Assembly: GCF_000425445.1 (NCBI RefSeq)
Contig: NZ_KE384377.1
Coordinates: 186,001-250,000, forward strand
Direction: 5' to 3'
DNA length: 64,000 bases
From: Flavobacterium denitrificans DSM 15936
GTDB taxonomy: Bacteria; Bacteroidota; Bacteroidia; Flavobacteriales; Flavobacteriaceae
Shown here: piece by piece, positions 8,518 to 17,789 of the stretch
Numbering within the stretch: position 1 is the first letter of the stretch
Layout of the letters: each line of letters begins with the position of its first letter
The notes under the pieces: model-generated
Told to the model about the DNA's origin: nothing
Databases searched by the model: none
The model's input: the letters and a program-made list of their open reading frames with translations, nothing else
Position numbers and translations under genes: made by a program

Positions 8518-10611
8518 ATGAAATATTATTCAACATTATTGTTTCTGGTTTTTTTTGTAACCTGTTCTGCTTTTTCACAAGAAAAGGTTGTGAAATACAC
8601 AGTTACAGGCAGTGAAACGATAAACCAGATTGCCGTAAAATTTAAAGTAACGCCTTATGATATTTATGCATTGAATCCAGATGCACGAAATGGTATTAAG
8701 CCTAATACTGTTTTGCTAATTCCATCTAAGGGTGTTAAAACAGTGGTGAAATCTGAAACAGCTGTGGCAAAAACTGCTGCTACTTCTAAAGAAATTATTC
8801 ACGATGTACAGCCAAAAGAAACTTTTTACAGCATTGAAAAAAAATATGGAATTTCAGATGCCGATTTGAAAGCGGCAAACCCTTTTTTAGAAAAAGATGG
8901 TGTTCAGATTGGACAAAAGTTGGTAATTCCTGCAAAAGGTTCGGCTCCAAAAGCACAAACTGCTAGTGCAAAATCGACTAAAAGTAATGCACAGGAAAAA
9001 TATGTTTATCACGATGTGCAGCCAAAAGAAACAAAATTTGGTATCGCAAAACAATACAATATGACGGTTGAAGAATTAGAAAAGCGTAATCCTGAAATTG
9101 TTTCTAATTTGCCAGTTGGATATCGATTGACAATTAAAGGAACTGCGCCTAAAACAGAAGCTACGCCTGTAGCAAATGTAGCAAAACCAGCAGAAGTTAA
9201 GAAAACCGAAACTTCTAAAAAGGCAGTTTCTTATATGGAATATCAAGTAAAGTCGAAAGAAACTTTTTATAGTTTAGGACGAACATTTCATTTGACTCAG
9301 GATGAATTAGTGGCATTAAATCCTTCACTTTCTGAAGGTGTAAAAGAGGGAATGGTTTTAAAAGTTCCGACAGGATATTTAGCGCCTCAGCCAATTATTG
9401 CTCAGGCACAGCCAGTAGAAAAAGCTGCTGAAAAGCCTATTATAAATACGGAAGACACTCCAAGCGGAATAAAAATTGTCGATAAAGTAAAATCAGAAAC
9501 GGTTTCTGCTGACCCTGAGGTGGTGGAACTGACAAAGAAAAGAGGGCAGAATGAACGCCAAAAAGTAGTTTTGTTATTGCCATTTAACTTGGCAAAACTT
9601 CAGAGCGATACGACGAGCATGGCAACGAAGATTAAAAATGATAAATTTTTAAACATGACTCTTGATTTTTATTCGGGGGCAATGATGGCGATTGATTCGG
9701 CCAAAACATTAAAATTGCCAATTGATGTTGCGATTTATGATTCTCAGGAAACCAAAACGTCATCAAATATTTCAAGCTTAATTGCACAAAATAAATTGCA
9801 AAATGCAAATGCTGTGATTGGACCATTTTATCAAAACAATGCGGAGTCGACTGCAAATTCACTTCGGATTTATAATGTTCCTGTGATTTCGCCTTTGTCA
9901 AAAGATGCCGCAAATCCAATTGATAATTTATATCAAGCAATCCCATCAAATGATGTAATCCGAAACGCCGTTTTTGATTACATGCGTGCTAAAAACGGAA
10001 ATATAGTAGCTGTAGTTGATAAGAAAAAAGAATCTGTAATTAATTATATCAAACAAAACCAAAAAGGAGTTGTGTTTGCTACTTTGACAGAAACTGGCGG
10101 ATTGGATGTCGCGAACTTAAAAGGTTTGTTGCTTCCGGGACGAATGAATTATGTGGTGATGGAAACGGGAAATACAGCAATGGTAAAAGCGACAATAAAA
10201 GCGTTGCTTGATTCGCAAAAAACGTGTCAGGTGCAATTGGTGATTTTAGAGCCAAATAGTACATTGGATACAGATGAAATCAGTTTTGATAATTTGGTTA
10301 AACTAAATTTGATGTATCCGTCGGTGACACGTGAAAGTAGTGAAGCCGGAGCTATGATTTTCAAAAAAGAATACCGTTTGAAAAACAAAATAAATCCAAG
10401 TATTTATGCAACCAAAGGATTTGATGTAACTTTTGATACCATGATGCGTTTGGTTCAGGGAAAAACATACCAGGAAACAGCTGATTTAATGACCACAGAA
10501 CAAGTGGACAATAAATTTCAATATTATAAAAAAGAAGATGGAGGACACGCAAACAAAGGTGTTTACATTTTATATTACGACAGCGATTTAACTTTAAAAG
10601 CAGCAAACTAA
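8518..10611 (+). CDS. Secreted LysM protein fused to a type I periplasmic-binding (ABC substrate-binding-like) domain
   Basis: Protein of 697 residues. A signal peptide MKYYSTLLFLVFFVTCSAFSQ is followed by four LysM repeats at about 25-64, 93-140, 161-205 and 238-285, then an Ala/Pro/Lys linker. From about residue 345 there is a Leu/Ile/Val-binding-protein fold (KVVLLLPFNL, IDVAIYDSQETKTSS, AVIGPFYQNNAESTANSL, VPVISPLSKDA). Family knowledge suggests a peptidoglycan-anchored ligand sensor or lytic-enzyme regulator, as with LpoA, which has the same fold. No ABC permease lies nearby, so a transport role is doubtful. The stop codon overlaps the next ATG (TAATG). Confidence 0.87.
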   Translation: MKYYSTLLFLVFFVTCSAFSQEKVVKYTVTGSETINQIAVKFKVTPYDIYALNPDARNGIKPNTVLLIPSKGVKTVVKSETAVAKTAATSKEIIHDVQPKETFYSIEKKYGISDADLKAANPFLEKDGVQIGQKLVIPAKGSAPKAQTASAKSTKSNAQEKYVYHDVQPKETKFGIAKQYNMTVEELEKRNPEIVSNLPVGYRLTIKGTAPKTEATPVANVAKPAEVKKTETSKKAVSYMEYQVKSKETFYSLGRTFHLTQDELVALNPSLSEGVKEGMVLKVPTGYLAPQPIIAQAQPVEKAAEKPIINTEDTPSGIKIVDKVKSETVSADPEVVELTKKRGQNERQKVVLLLPFNLAKLQSDTTSMATKIKNDKFLNMTLDFYSGAMMAIDSAKTLKLPIDVAIYDSQETKTSSNISSLIAQNKLQNANAVIGPFYQNNAESTANSLRIYNVPVISPLSKDAANPIDNLYQAIPSNDVIRNAVFDYMRAKNGNIVAVVDKKKESVINYIKQNQKGVVFATLTETGGLDVANLKGLLLPGRMNYVVMETGNTAMVKATIKALLDSQKTCQVQLVILEPNSTLDTDEISFDNLVKLNLMYPSVTRESSEAGAMIFKKEYRLKNKINPSIYATKGFDVTFDTMMRLVQGKTYQETADLMTTEQVDNKFQYYKKEDGGHANKGVYILYYDSDLTLKAAN

Positions 10612-11012
10612 TGACATCAAAAGTAACCTATTTAGGCGATTTAAGAACAAGTTCAATTCATGTGCAATCTGGAAGCGAAATCATTTCAGATGCACCTCTA
10701 GATAATAACGGAAAAGGGGAAGCTTTTTCTCCAACAGATACTGTAGCAAATGCTTTAGCAAGCTGCATGATGACGATTATGGGAATCAAAGCCCGTGATT
10801 TAGAAGTTGATTTTGTAGGTTCTACTGCAGAAGTAACAAAAATCATGAACGCAGAACCAAGAAGAATTGGTGCAATCGAAATTGTGTTTGATATGACAAG
10901 CAATGCTGATGAAAAAAGCAAAACAATTTTAGAGCGCGCTGCAATGACTTGTCCAGTGTTTTTAAGTTTAAGCAGTGAAATTGAAAAGAAAATTACTTTT
11001 AACTGGAGTTAA
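10611..11012 (+). CDS. OsmC family protein
   Basis: Cytoplasmic OsmC/Ohr-type protein of 133 residues. OsmC and Ohr reduce organic hydroperoxides with a Cys pair. The first expected Cys is present in the helix ANALASCMMTIMGIKA and a second in AAMTCPVFLSLS, near the C-terminus, as the family requires. Its start overlaps the preceding stop by one base, so it is translationally coupled to the LysM-binding-protein gene, an unexplained pairing. A terminator hairpin follows. Confidence 0.9.
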   Translation: MTSKVTYLGDLRTSSIHVQSGSEIISDAPLDNNGKGEAFSPTDTVANALASCMMTIMGIKARDLEVDFVGSTAEVTKIMNAEPRRIGAIEIVFDMTSNADEKSKTILERAAMTCPVFLSLSSEIEKKITFNWS

Positions 11013-11037
11013 TTTTTTTGAACTGAATATTAAAAAT

Positions 11038-11070
11038 GAGCTGTCTCAAAAGGACAGCTTCTTTTTTTTT
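11038..11070 (+). terminator. Terminator after the OsmC gene
   Basis: The stem AGCTGTC/GACAGCT has a 7-base loop and is followed by a tract of about ten T residues. It closes the guaA-side operon. Confidence 0.75.
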
Positions 11071-11124
11071 GTAAGCTTCGGAGAAGCGAAATATTTATAG
11101 CAAAGAATCGATATATGCTATATT

Positions 11125-11186
11125 AAGCTCCAGCGGAGCGACATATCTTTAATTTTTAAAAAAGATATGTCGCTCCGCTGGAGCTT
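11125..11186. repeat. Perfect 26-bp inverted repeat with GCTCCGCTGGAGC arms (family D)
   Basis: Arms 11125-11150 and 11161-11186 are perfectly complementary, with AAGCTCCAGCGGAGCGACAT as the outer part and a 10-base AT loop. Partial relatives lie on both sides: AGCTTCGGAGAAGCGAAATA near 11078 and CCCCTCTGGGG near 11224. It sits between convergent transcription units, so it may end the GH35-side transcript. The flanking degenerate copies point to a repeat family. Confidence 0.78.
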
Positions 11187-11276
11187 TCTCTTATTGCTTG
11201 ATCTAAATTCTATAAATATTTTACCCCTCTGGGGTTTTTGCTTATAAAACTATTCTTGATGTTTTTTTTCAGAACT

Positions 11277-13133
11277 TTATCCTTTTTCAGGTTTTAAATC
11301 TTCTAAAATGGGTGTTGCTATCGTTTTTACTTCTTTTTGCATGGTTTGATTTTTTTGCTCAAAAATGGTAATTTGATTTTTACCCTTATTAAGCCAACAA
11401 CCCGGAACATACAAAGTTTGCTGTGGGCCAACGCTCCAATAACGACCAATATTGATCCCGTTTATAAAAACAATTCCTTTTCCCCAATCTCTCATATCGA
11501 GAAAAGTATCACCAGTTTTTTTCAGATTGAAAGTGCCTTGATATAAAGTGGGGCGATTTGCTTTCGCAGAATTTTTATAAATGGCCAAATCAGGTTCTGC
11601 ATTCATTGGCAGTTTGTACATTTCCCAATTGCCTGTAATGGTTTCTCCATTAATAATTACGGGACTTATAATTCCTTTATTATTTGAATTAATTTGAGAA
11701 CCGTAATTGATGCGTCCCATATTTTCGACAATAATATCTAAAGTCGCATTAAAAGGAACTTCGATTTCACAGCTGTAATTTTTGTAATAGCGGTTTAATT
11801 CGGCTATTTTTTTTCCGTTAACATACACAATTGCGTAATCTCTTAAACCATTTATTTCTAATTTTCCGCTGATAGGCTGCGTAAATTTTTTACTGTACCA
11901 AACGTAACCGTGACCTTGATTTAATTGTTCAAAAGTCTGTGGATTATCTTCAATTACAGGATCGATTTTCGATTTTAAATCTTCTAAATCAATGGCTTTA
12001 GTTAAAGAAATATTAGGAATTGTAATAACTGGAATTTGGTCCGGAACATTTGGGGTTTCGTTATTTTTTAAAAGTTCTCTTAACGCATTATATTTTGGAG
12101 TTGCCCAGCCCGCTTCGCTAATTGGCGCATCATAATCATAAGAAGTCATATCGGGTTGAATGTCGTGCTCTTTATCATAATTTGCTCCAGATGTAAAGCC
12201 AAAATTAGTACCACCATGAACCATATAATAGTTGAATGAAACTTGATTGTCTAGATATTTTTTAGTTTGACGTGCAGTTTGTTCTGGCTTTTGTTTAGGA
12301 AATGGTTCTGCCCAATGATCCAGCCAGCCAGGATAGAATTCAGCAACCATATAAGGTCCTTGACCGTTGTTGAATTGATCTACTACTTTTTTTAGTTTTG
12401 CAACATCATCTTCGCCATTTGCAGTCGGCAAAGCGCCCGGCAAAGCTCCGCCTTCAAAAAGCCAACTTCCATCTGAAGTAAAAAATGGGACTTCAAAACC
12501 AACATCTTTTAACTGCTGAAAAACTGCAGCACTGTATTTTTTGTGATCTTCAAGCGAAATATCTTTTCGTTGCGAAACATACGAACCAAATTCATTTTCA
12601 CCCTGAACCATGATAATTGGTCCTCCTTTGGTTATTTGCAAAGAACCAAGTTGATTGTATAACTCCGTAAAATAAGCTTTTGTTGCAGCCAAATATTGCG
12701 CATTATTGCCACGAATAACCATGTTTGGAATGTTTTGCAGAAACCATGGATAGCCACCAAATTCCCATTCAGCGCATACATATGGACCTGGACGCAAAAT
12801 CACGAATAATCCTTCTTCTTGTGCAATCTTAATGTATTCTGCAACATCTTTATTCCCTGTTTTAAAATCCCAAACACCGGGTACGACTTCATGATAATTC
12901 CAAAAAACGTAAGTAGCAACAGCATTTAATCCCATAGCTTTCATCATTTGAAGCCTATGACGCCAATATTGTTTTGGGATTCGGGAATAGTGCATTTCTC
13001 CCGAATGAATTTGGATGGGTTTTCCATCTAAAAGAAAATTCCCATTGCTGATCGCGAAAGTTTGTTTGTTTTGCGCTGATGCTTCAGAAAATAAGCAGCA
13101 AGCAATAAAAAGAAATACAGCTATTTTTTTCAT
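11277..13133 (-). CDS. Beta-galactosidase, glycoside hydrolase family 35
   Basis: Exported exo-acting glycosidase that removes terminal beta-galactose. A signal peptide (MKKIAVFLFIACCLFSEASAQ) precedes the GH35 TIM barrel. The acid/base is Glu181 in VQGENEFGSY and the nucleophile is Glu265 in VAEFYPGWLDHW. Other GH35 marks are SGEMHYSRIPKQYW, RPGPYVCAEWEFGG and HGGTNFGFTSGA. C-terminal jelly-roll segments end in a WSVGPQQTLYVPGCWL strand. At 618 residues it matches bacterial GH35 enzymes. It is the last gene of the leftward susC-susD operon, so the target glycan probably carries beta-galactosyl ends. Confidence 0.95.
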   Translation of the reverse strand: MKKIAVFLFIACCLFSEASAQNKQTFAISNGNFLLDGKPIQIHSGEMHYSRIPKQYWRHRLQMMKAMGLNAVATYVFWNYHEVVPGVWDFKTGNKDVAEYIKIAQEEGLFVILRPGPYVCAEWEFGGYPWFLQNIPNMVIRGNNAQYLAATKAYFTELYNQLGSLQITKGGPIIMVQGENEFGSYVSQRKDISLEDHKKYSAAVFQQLKDVGFEVPFFTSDGSWLFEGGALPGALPTANGEDDVAKLKKVVDQFNNGQGPYMVAEFYPGWLDHWAEPFPKQKPEQTARQTKKYLDNQVSFNYYMVHGGTNFGFTSGANYDKEHDIQPDMTSYDYDAPISEAGWATPKYNALRELLKNNETPNVPDQIPVITIPNISLTKAIDLEDLKSKIDPVIEDNPQTFEQLNQGHGYVWYSKKFTQPISGKLEINGLRDYAIVYVNGKKIAELNRYYKNYSCEIEVPFNATLDIIVENMGRINYGSQINSNNKGIISPVIINGETITGNWEMYKLPMNAEPDLAIYKNSAKANRPTLYQGTFNLKKTGDTFLDMRDWGKGIVFINGINIGRYWSVGPQQTLYVPGCWLNKGKNQITIFEQKNQTMQKEVKTIATPILEDLKPEKG

Positions 13134-13215
13134 TTTGTTGTGATGAGATTTGTTTTAAAACAGACAAGAGGACAAATATAATCTTTGCCCTCTTGTCTTC
13201 CTAACTAACCAATAT

Positions 13216-14595
13216 TTATTCTGAAAACTCCAATTTTTTCAATTTGTTCCATCCTCCACGTGTAAAATCTGGTATTTCTACTGGAGCCGAATTATTGTCG
13301 AGAGAAATCTCAGTTAATGGCCCTAAACAAGACCATTCTGCTAAATCATAGACATCCATATCCAATGGAAGACCTTTTTGCAAACAGTAAATCAATCGGT
13401 AATCCATGATGAAATCCATACCGCCATGGCCTCCAACTTTTTTAGCTTGCTCTTCAATGCCTTTTGCGATAGGGTGTTTGTATTTTTCCATCAACGCTTT
13501 TTTAACCTCTGCAGGAACAAAAGAGTGCGCGCTTAGTTTTTCGTGATTTGGTTTTACATCATCGCTTAATTCTTTTCCATCTAAAGCATAACCTTCTAAA
13601 GGATATTTATTTGCAAAACCTTTTGTGCCACTCAATTGATACATTCTGCTGTATGGGCGAGGAGAAGTAACGTCATGTTGAATATGAATTGTTTTTCCGT
13701 TTTCTGTACGAATCATAGTCATGGTGTGATCACCATTTCTGAAATCTTTGATTTCTTTTCCAGATTTTTCTTTGATATAAGCAGGATTTCCAACGGCTTT
13801 TGTATCCATAGAAACCAAGAAATTCATTTTATCGCCACGGTGAATGTTTAAAGCTTGGCAAGCTGGCCCCATTCCGTGTGTTGCGTAAACATCGCCACGA
13901 TGTTTGATGTTGTAATCCATTCTCCAGTTGTTCCAGTATTCTCCCCAAAATGGCTGTAAACCATGAATGTAAGAACCTTCAGCATGAAGAATTTCTCCAA
14001 AAACACCTTGTTGGGCCATGTTAAGAGTAGTCAATTCGAAGAAATCATAAACGCAGTTTTCTAATTGCATACAATGTTTTCTCGTTTTTTCGGAAGTATC
14101 AATAAGCTCCCAGATTTCTTTCATAGTTAAAGCTCCAGGTACTTCAATTGCTACGTGTTTTCCATCTTTCATAGCTTGAACACCAATTACAGCATGATGA
14201 AGCCAATCTGTTGCTACGTAAACTAAATCTACATTTGGCAATGCCGTCACTTTTCTCCAAGCATTTTCATCGCCATAAAATTCTTGTGCTTTTGGAAATC
14301 CTGCTTTAGTCAAGATTTCATTAGCTTTTGAAGTGTTCTCCTGTGTCATGTCGCAAAGTGCCACAATTTCGACACCCTGAATGTGTGTCATTCGTTCTAC
14401 AGCACCTGGACCACGCATGCCAAGCCCGATAAAAGCGACACGAACAGTTGGAATGGCTGGTGCTGCCAAACGCAAAACATCGGTTTGACCTTTAGGACGT
14501 GCTGGAGTTTTTGTTTTAATCATCTGAGCCGTTGCAAATGTTCCCCACAACATAACGCAAACGGCTAAAATGATTTTAAAATTTCTGATTTTCAT
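13216..14595 (-). CDS. Gfo/Idh/MocA-fold protein, GH109 alpha-N-acetylgalactosaminidase-like
   Basis: Secreted NAD-dependent oxidoreductase-fold protein of 459 residues. After a signal peptide (ending TFATAQ) comes the dinucleotide-binding motif VAFIGLGMRGPG, then DLVYVATDWLHH, AIEVPGALTMKE and QLENCVYDFFE. These and the C-terminal GGMDFIMDYRL, PLDMDVYDLAEW and VEIPDFTRGGWN match GH109, enzymes that cleave alpha-GalNAc with a tightly bound NAD+. The export signal and position between a GH35 gene and a PUL lipoprotein gene fit a glycosidase better than a cytoplasmic dehydrogenase. The exact sugar specificity is inferred. Confidence 0.85.
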   Translation of the reverse strand: MKIRNFKIILAVCVMLWGTFATAQMIKTKTPARPKGQTDVLRLAAPAIPTVRVAFIGLGMRGPGAVERMTHIQGVEIVALCDMTQENTSKANEILTKAGFPKAQEFYGDENAWRKVTALPNVDLVYVATDWLHHAVIGVQAMKDGKHVAIEVPGALTMKEIWELIDTSEKTRKHCMQLENCVYDFFELTTLNMAQQGVFGEILHAEGSYIHGLQPFWGEYWNNWRMDYNIKHRGDVYATHGMGPACQALNIHRGDKMNFLVSMDTKAVGNPAYIKEKSGKEIKDFRNGDHTMTMIRTENGKTIHIQHDVTSPRPYSRMYQLSGTKGFANKYPLEGYALDGKELSDDVKPNHEKLSAHSFVPAEVKKALMEKYKHPIAKGIEEQAKKVGGHGGMDFIMDYRLIYCLQKGLPLDMDVYDLAEWSCLGPLTEISLDNNSAPVEIPDFTRGGWNKLKKLEFSE

Positions 14596-14677
14596 AATTA
14601 TTTGTTTTTAGAATGATTTGATAATCATTAAAGATTATCGGGAATAGTGAGTTTTATTTGTTTTTTTTAGAAATAAC

Positions 14678-15997
14678 TTATGGTAAAGTACTAAGGGTTA
14701 TTTCAGGTTTTTTATTGTTCAGTGGTCTTGTAAAAGTAGTTTTTGGCGTTGTAAAATCATTAAAAAAGCCTCCGTTTTTTAGATAAAAATAATTCTTTTC
14801 TGTCCCTCCAGAAAAATCCATGCGATATTCTTTTGCACCAGTATTATCATTTGTAAATCGAGCCGAATTGAGTTCTGTCCAATTGCCTTTTTCGTCGCAA
14901 ATCCATTGATTGTTGAATAAAACTTTTCGAGATAAATCGCCTTGTTCCGGAATAAAATTTTCTAAGAATGAGTGAAATCTTTTCAAATAAGTATTCGTTT
15001 GTGGGCGACTGAAGCTTGCAATTAGCATCCATTTGTTTAATTCTGGCGCATAAAAATAAGCGGTGTATGTTGTGCTGTTATCTCCATTTGGAAAACCTCT
15101 CAATAAGAATTTATAGGTTGTTCCTGCTTTCCAATTGTATTTTAAATAGCTTTGACCGCCAGAACCTTCGTTTCCAAATTCGCCGGTATGAACATTTTCT
15201 CCTTTTTTAAGCATTTTGATTTTATGCGATTCAGGAATACTTTTAGGGTCATCTGTTGTAAACGGACTCCAAACCGAAAATAAAACTCTTCTTTCAGTCG
15301 AGGAATTTACTTGGATTCCGAAATAACCTTCGCCAAAGCCATTCGCCATAAAATAAGAACCAATTTTGTCCTCGTTTTCAGGAACTGTAATTTCGTTGTA
15401 AAACCATTCGGCATTTGTGTTTTCAGGAATCGGATAATTTAAGTGTACAGATGGACCGCGTCGTCCCCAATGATAAAAATTACCTTCGTTATTTGGTACA
15501 AAAGAAATTTTTCCGTCGTAATCAGCGCTGGAAATTTTTAATCGATTGATAGACGGAAAACGATCACCAATTTTGCTGATTCCTTTTATTTTTAATGCTA
15601 CATAGCCTTCTTGATTGATTTTCCAATTTCCTATTATGACTGCTTTTTTTGAAGAATTGAAAGTTACTTTTTTAATTTCATTTCCGATAGAAAATTCAAC
15701 TTCTGCTTTGCCAGATACTTCAACAGATTCTTCTACTGAAATTTGAAAAGTTCCGGGTTTGAAAATTCTAAAATAAGCTGTAAAAGTCTCGTTAGAATCA
15801 GTCCAGTTTTCTATTCCATTATCTGTAATAGTTTCACTTTCCAAATGTTTGGAACTGTAGGCGTTTCCTGCTAATGGAAGAGAAATTTCTGTTTTTGGAT
15901 TTTGTAAAATAAGATTTTCTGTTGCTGTTTCATTATGATCAGTGCAAGAGAAAGATACGAGAGAAAAAGCTAAAAACAGGTTTAGTAAATTTTTCAT
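14678..15997 (-). CDS. DUF3472 (with DUF5077) lipoprotein
   Basis: Lipoprotein of 439 residues with the lipobox VSFSC. The first half is a carbohydrate-binding-like beta-sandwich as in DUF5077, roughly residues 35-155, starting LPLAGNAYSSKHLESE. The second half is the DUF3472 domain, with NFYHWGRRGPSVHLNYPIP and FVPNNEG, ending in a further sandwich (KNGGFFNDF). Proteins of this build recur in polysaccharide-utilisation loci but have no settled activity, so it may bind or cleave the glycan. It is co-directional with susC/susD and separated from susD by an 84-base spacer holding a hairpin. Confidence 0.85.
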   Translation of the reverse strand: MKNLLNLFLAFSLVSFSCTDHNETATENLILQNPKTEISLPLAGNAYSSKHLESETITDNGIENWTDSNETFTAYFRIFKPGTFQISVEESVEVSGKAEVEFSIGNEIKKVTFNSSKKAVIIGNWKINQEGYVALKIKGISKIGDRFPSINRLKISSADYDGKISFVPNNEGNFYHWGRRGPSVHLNYPIPENTNAEWFYNEITVPENEDKIGSYFMANGFGEGYFGIQVNSSTERRVLFSVWSPFTTDDPKSIPESHKIKMLKKGENVHTGEFGNEGSGGQSYLKYNWKAGTTYKFLLRGFPNGDNSTTYTAYFYAPELNKWMLIASFSRPQTNTYLKRFHSFLENFIPEQGDLSRKVLFNNQWICDEKGNWTELNSARFTNDNTGAKEYRMDFSGGTEKNYFYLKNGGFFNDFTTPKTTFTRPLNNKKPEITLSTLP

Positions 15998-16020
15998 CGG
16001 TAAGTATTATTTAGGTTGTT

Positions 16021-16055
16021 TTTAAGCCTCTCTATTTTGAAGCAGAGAGGCTTTT
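16021..16055. other. Hairpin inside the susD-DUF3472 spacer
   Basis: AAGCCTCTCT pairs with AGAGAGGCTT over 10 bases with a 10-base loop. Only short T-runs follow on either strand, so it is a weak terminator at best. It could act as an mRNA processing or attenuation site giving more susC-susD than downstream message. Confidence 0.5.
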
Positions 16056-16081
16056 AAAAACAAAAACAAATTTAAAAATGA

Positions 16082-17779
16082 TTATGGATTCTGAGTTAAA
16101 GTTCCCGGATATGCATTAATCTCTGATTGTGGAATATACTGTACCACACGTGGACTTGTTGCTGGAACATCATTCATTGGCAAATGTGGACCAGGATAAC
16201 GACGCGTCATCGTTTGTCCGTTTCGGTAAACATCATAACCACGATGTGCTTCAAAAGCAAGCTCCAATTGACGTTCTTCGTCAATACGTTGTACCGCATT
16301 TGTACTGTTTAATGAAGTGTAGCTTCCACCAACAATTGCTCTTTCTCTAACAATATTCAAATTCGTCAATGCATTGGTGTAATCTCCTTTTTTCGCGTAA
16401 GCTTCGGCTAAATTCAAGTACATTTCTGCTAATCTTGAAATGATAGGCGAGTGTAAGTGCGAATCATTATCCTGTAAAGAACATTTTGTGATGTAATACA
16501 TTGGATAAACACGGTTCAAAAGCATCATATAATCTTTTTCACCTGTATATGTTTTTCCTTCATAAACAATTGAATATTGATTTTCAGCAGCATTAACAGT
16601 TGTCAAATTATAATTCACACTTCCGATTGTAATGTAGAAACTTCCATCAGGATTTCGTTTCAAAGGTTGTTGCATATAATTATATCCTGTTTGGGTTCCG
16701 CCAGCGTTATAAACATCATAAATAAAACGGAAAGCTTCTGTTTTGTTTCCTGAACCATCAGTAACATATTGAGGGTCAATAAATGCCCAACGAGCATCCT
16801 TTTTTCCTCCAGCTTTTCTTAGTAAATCTAAATATTCTGCACTTGCGTACATTTCTCCCCAACCTTGACCTTGAATATTGGCATACATACCTCCAATTCC
16901 GTAGTAATGATCGTATCCTGAGAATTCTGATGCAACTTGTTTAACAGCAAAAATAGTTTCTGTTTGTTCTGCCGCATCTGGAGCATAAGTATTGTATTTC
17001 ATAAAGTTTGCACGGCTCAATAAACTATAACGACCGCTGGCAATTACTTTGTTTGAATATTCAATAGATTGTGTTGCGTAATCTTGATTTGGTGATTGAT
17101 AAGTGCCACTCATATACAAATAGATTCTAGAAAGCATTGCTTGCGCAGCTTCTTTTGTTGCATATGCTGCACTTTTCTCGGCATTCATTAAAGATTCCGC
17201 TTTTTTCAAATCGGCAATTGCTTGAGCGTAAGTATCTTTTACCGTTGAACGATCTGGCAAAACCAAATTGTTTAAATCTGCTGGCAAACCATTTACGATT
17301 GGAACGCCTAGATTCGTTTCAGGAGATTGTGCGTAAGGTCTTCCGTATGTTTTGCACAAATAAAAGTAAATCATCCCTCTTAGGTAATACGCTTCTCCTA
17401 ATTGTTGGTCAACTGCATCGTTTTCTCCTTCTTTAATAATTTTAATTAAATCACTTGATTGTGAAATGATTTTATAACTGTTGTTCCAAAAAACAGACAA
17501 ACGACCATTGTTTGTAACGTGTTGATATGAAATAAAAGAATAAAATGCATCGGTAGATGTTCCTCTAATCATAATGTTATCGCCAGGATATTCGCCAACT
17601 CTGTGCATAACATCAGACCAGCCTTTAAGTTGTGCATAACATCCATTTAATAATACTTCGATTGAAGCTTCTTTGTCTTCTTGAATTTTATCTTGAGTAT
17701 AGGAATCAAAAGGCTCTCTGTCTAACTCACATGAGGACAGGAAACTAATTGCCATACATAATAGAAATATCTTTTTCAT
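16082..17779 (-). CDS. RagB/SusD family outer-membrane glycan-binding lipoprotein
   Basis: Surface lipoprotein that caps the SusC transporter and captures oligosaccharides. The lipobox is FLSSC with Cys17. The TPR-like helical SusD core is seen in EAYYLRGMIYFYLCKTYGR, ATKEAAQAMLSRIYLYM and the C-terminal MYLNLAEAYAKKGDYTNALTNLN segment. The usual terminal block, RIDEERQLELAFEAHRGYD followed by a short tail, is intact. At 565 residues it has a typical length. It lies 10 bases downstream of susC, as expected for an obligate pair. Confidence 0.95.
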   Translation of the reverse strand: MKKIFLLCMAISFLSSCELDREPFDSYTQDKIQEDKEASIEVLLNGCYAQLKGWSDVMHRVGEYPGDNIMIRGTSTDAFYSFISYQHVTNNGRLSVFWNNSYKIISQSSDLIKIIKEGENDAVDQQLGEAYYLRGMIYFYLCKTYGRPYAQSPETNLGVPIVNGLPADLNNLVLPDRSTVKDTYAQAIADLKKAESLMNAEKSAAYATKEAAQAMLSRIYLYMSGTYQSPNQDYATQSIEYSNKVIASGRYSLLSRANFMKYNTYAPDAAEQTETIFAVKQVASEFSGYDHYYGIGGMYANIQGQGWGEMYASAEYLDLLRKAGGKKDARWAFIDPQYVTDGSGNKTEAFRFIYDVYNAGGTQTGYNYMQQPLKRNPDGSFYITIGSVNYNLTTVNAAENQYSIVYEGKTYTGEKDYMMLLNRVYPMYYITKCSLQDNDSHLHSPIISRLAEMYLNLAEAYAKKGDYTNALTNLNIVRERAIVGGSYTSLNSTNAVQRIDEERQLELAFEAHRGYDVYRNGQTMTRRYPGPHLPMNDVPATSPRVVQYIPQSEINAYPGTLTQNP

Positions 17780-17789
17780 GATTTTGTTT

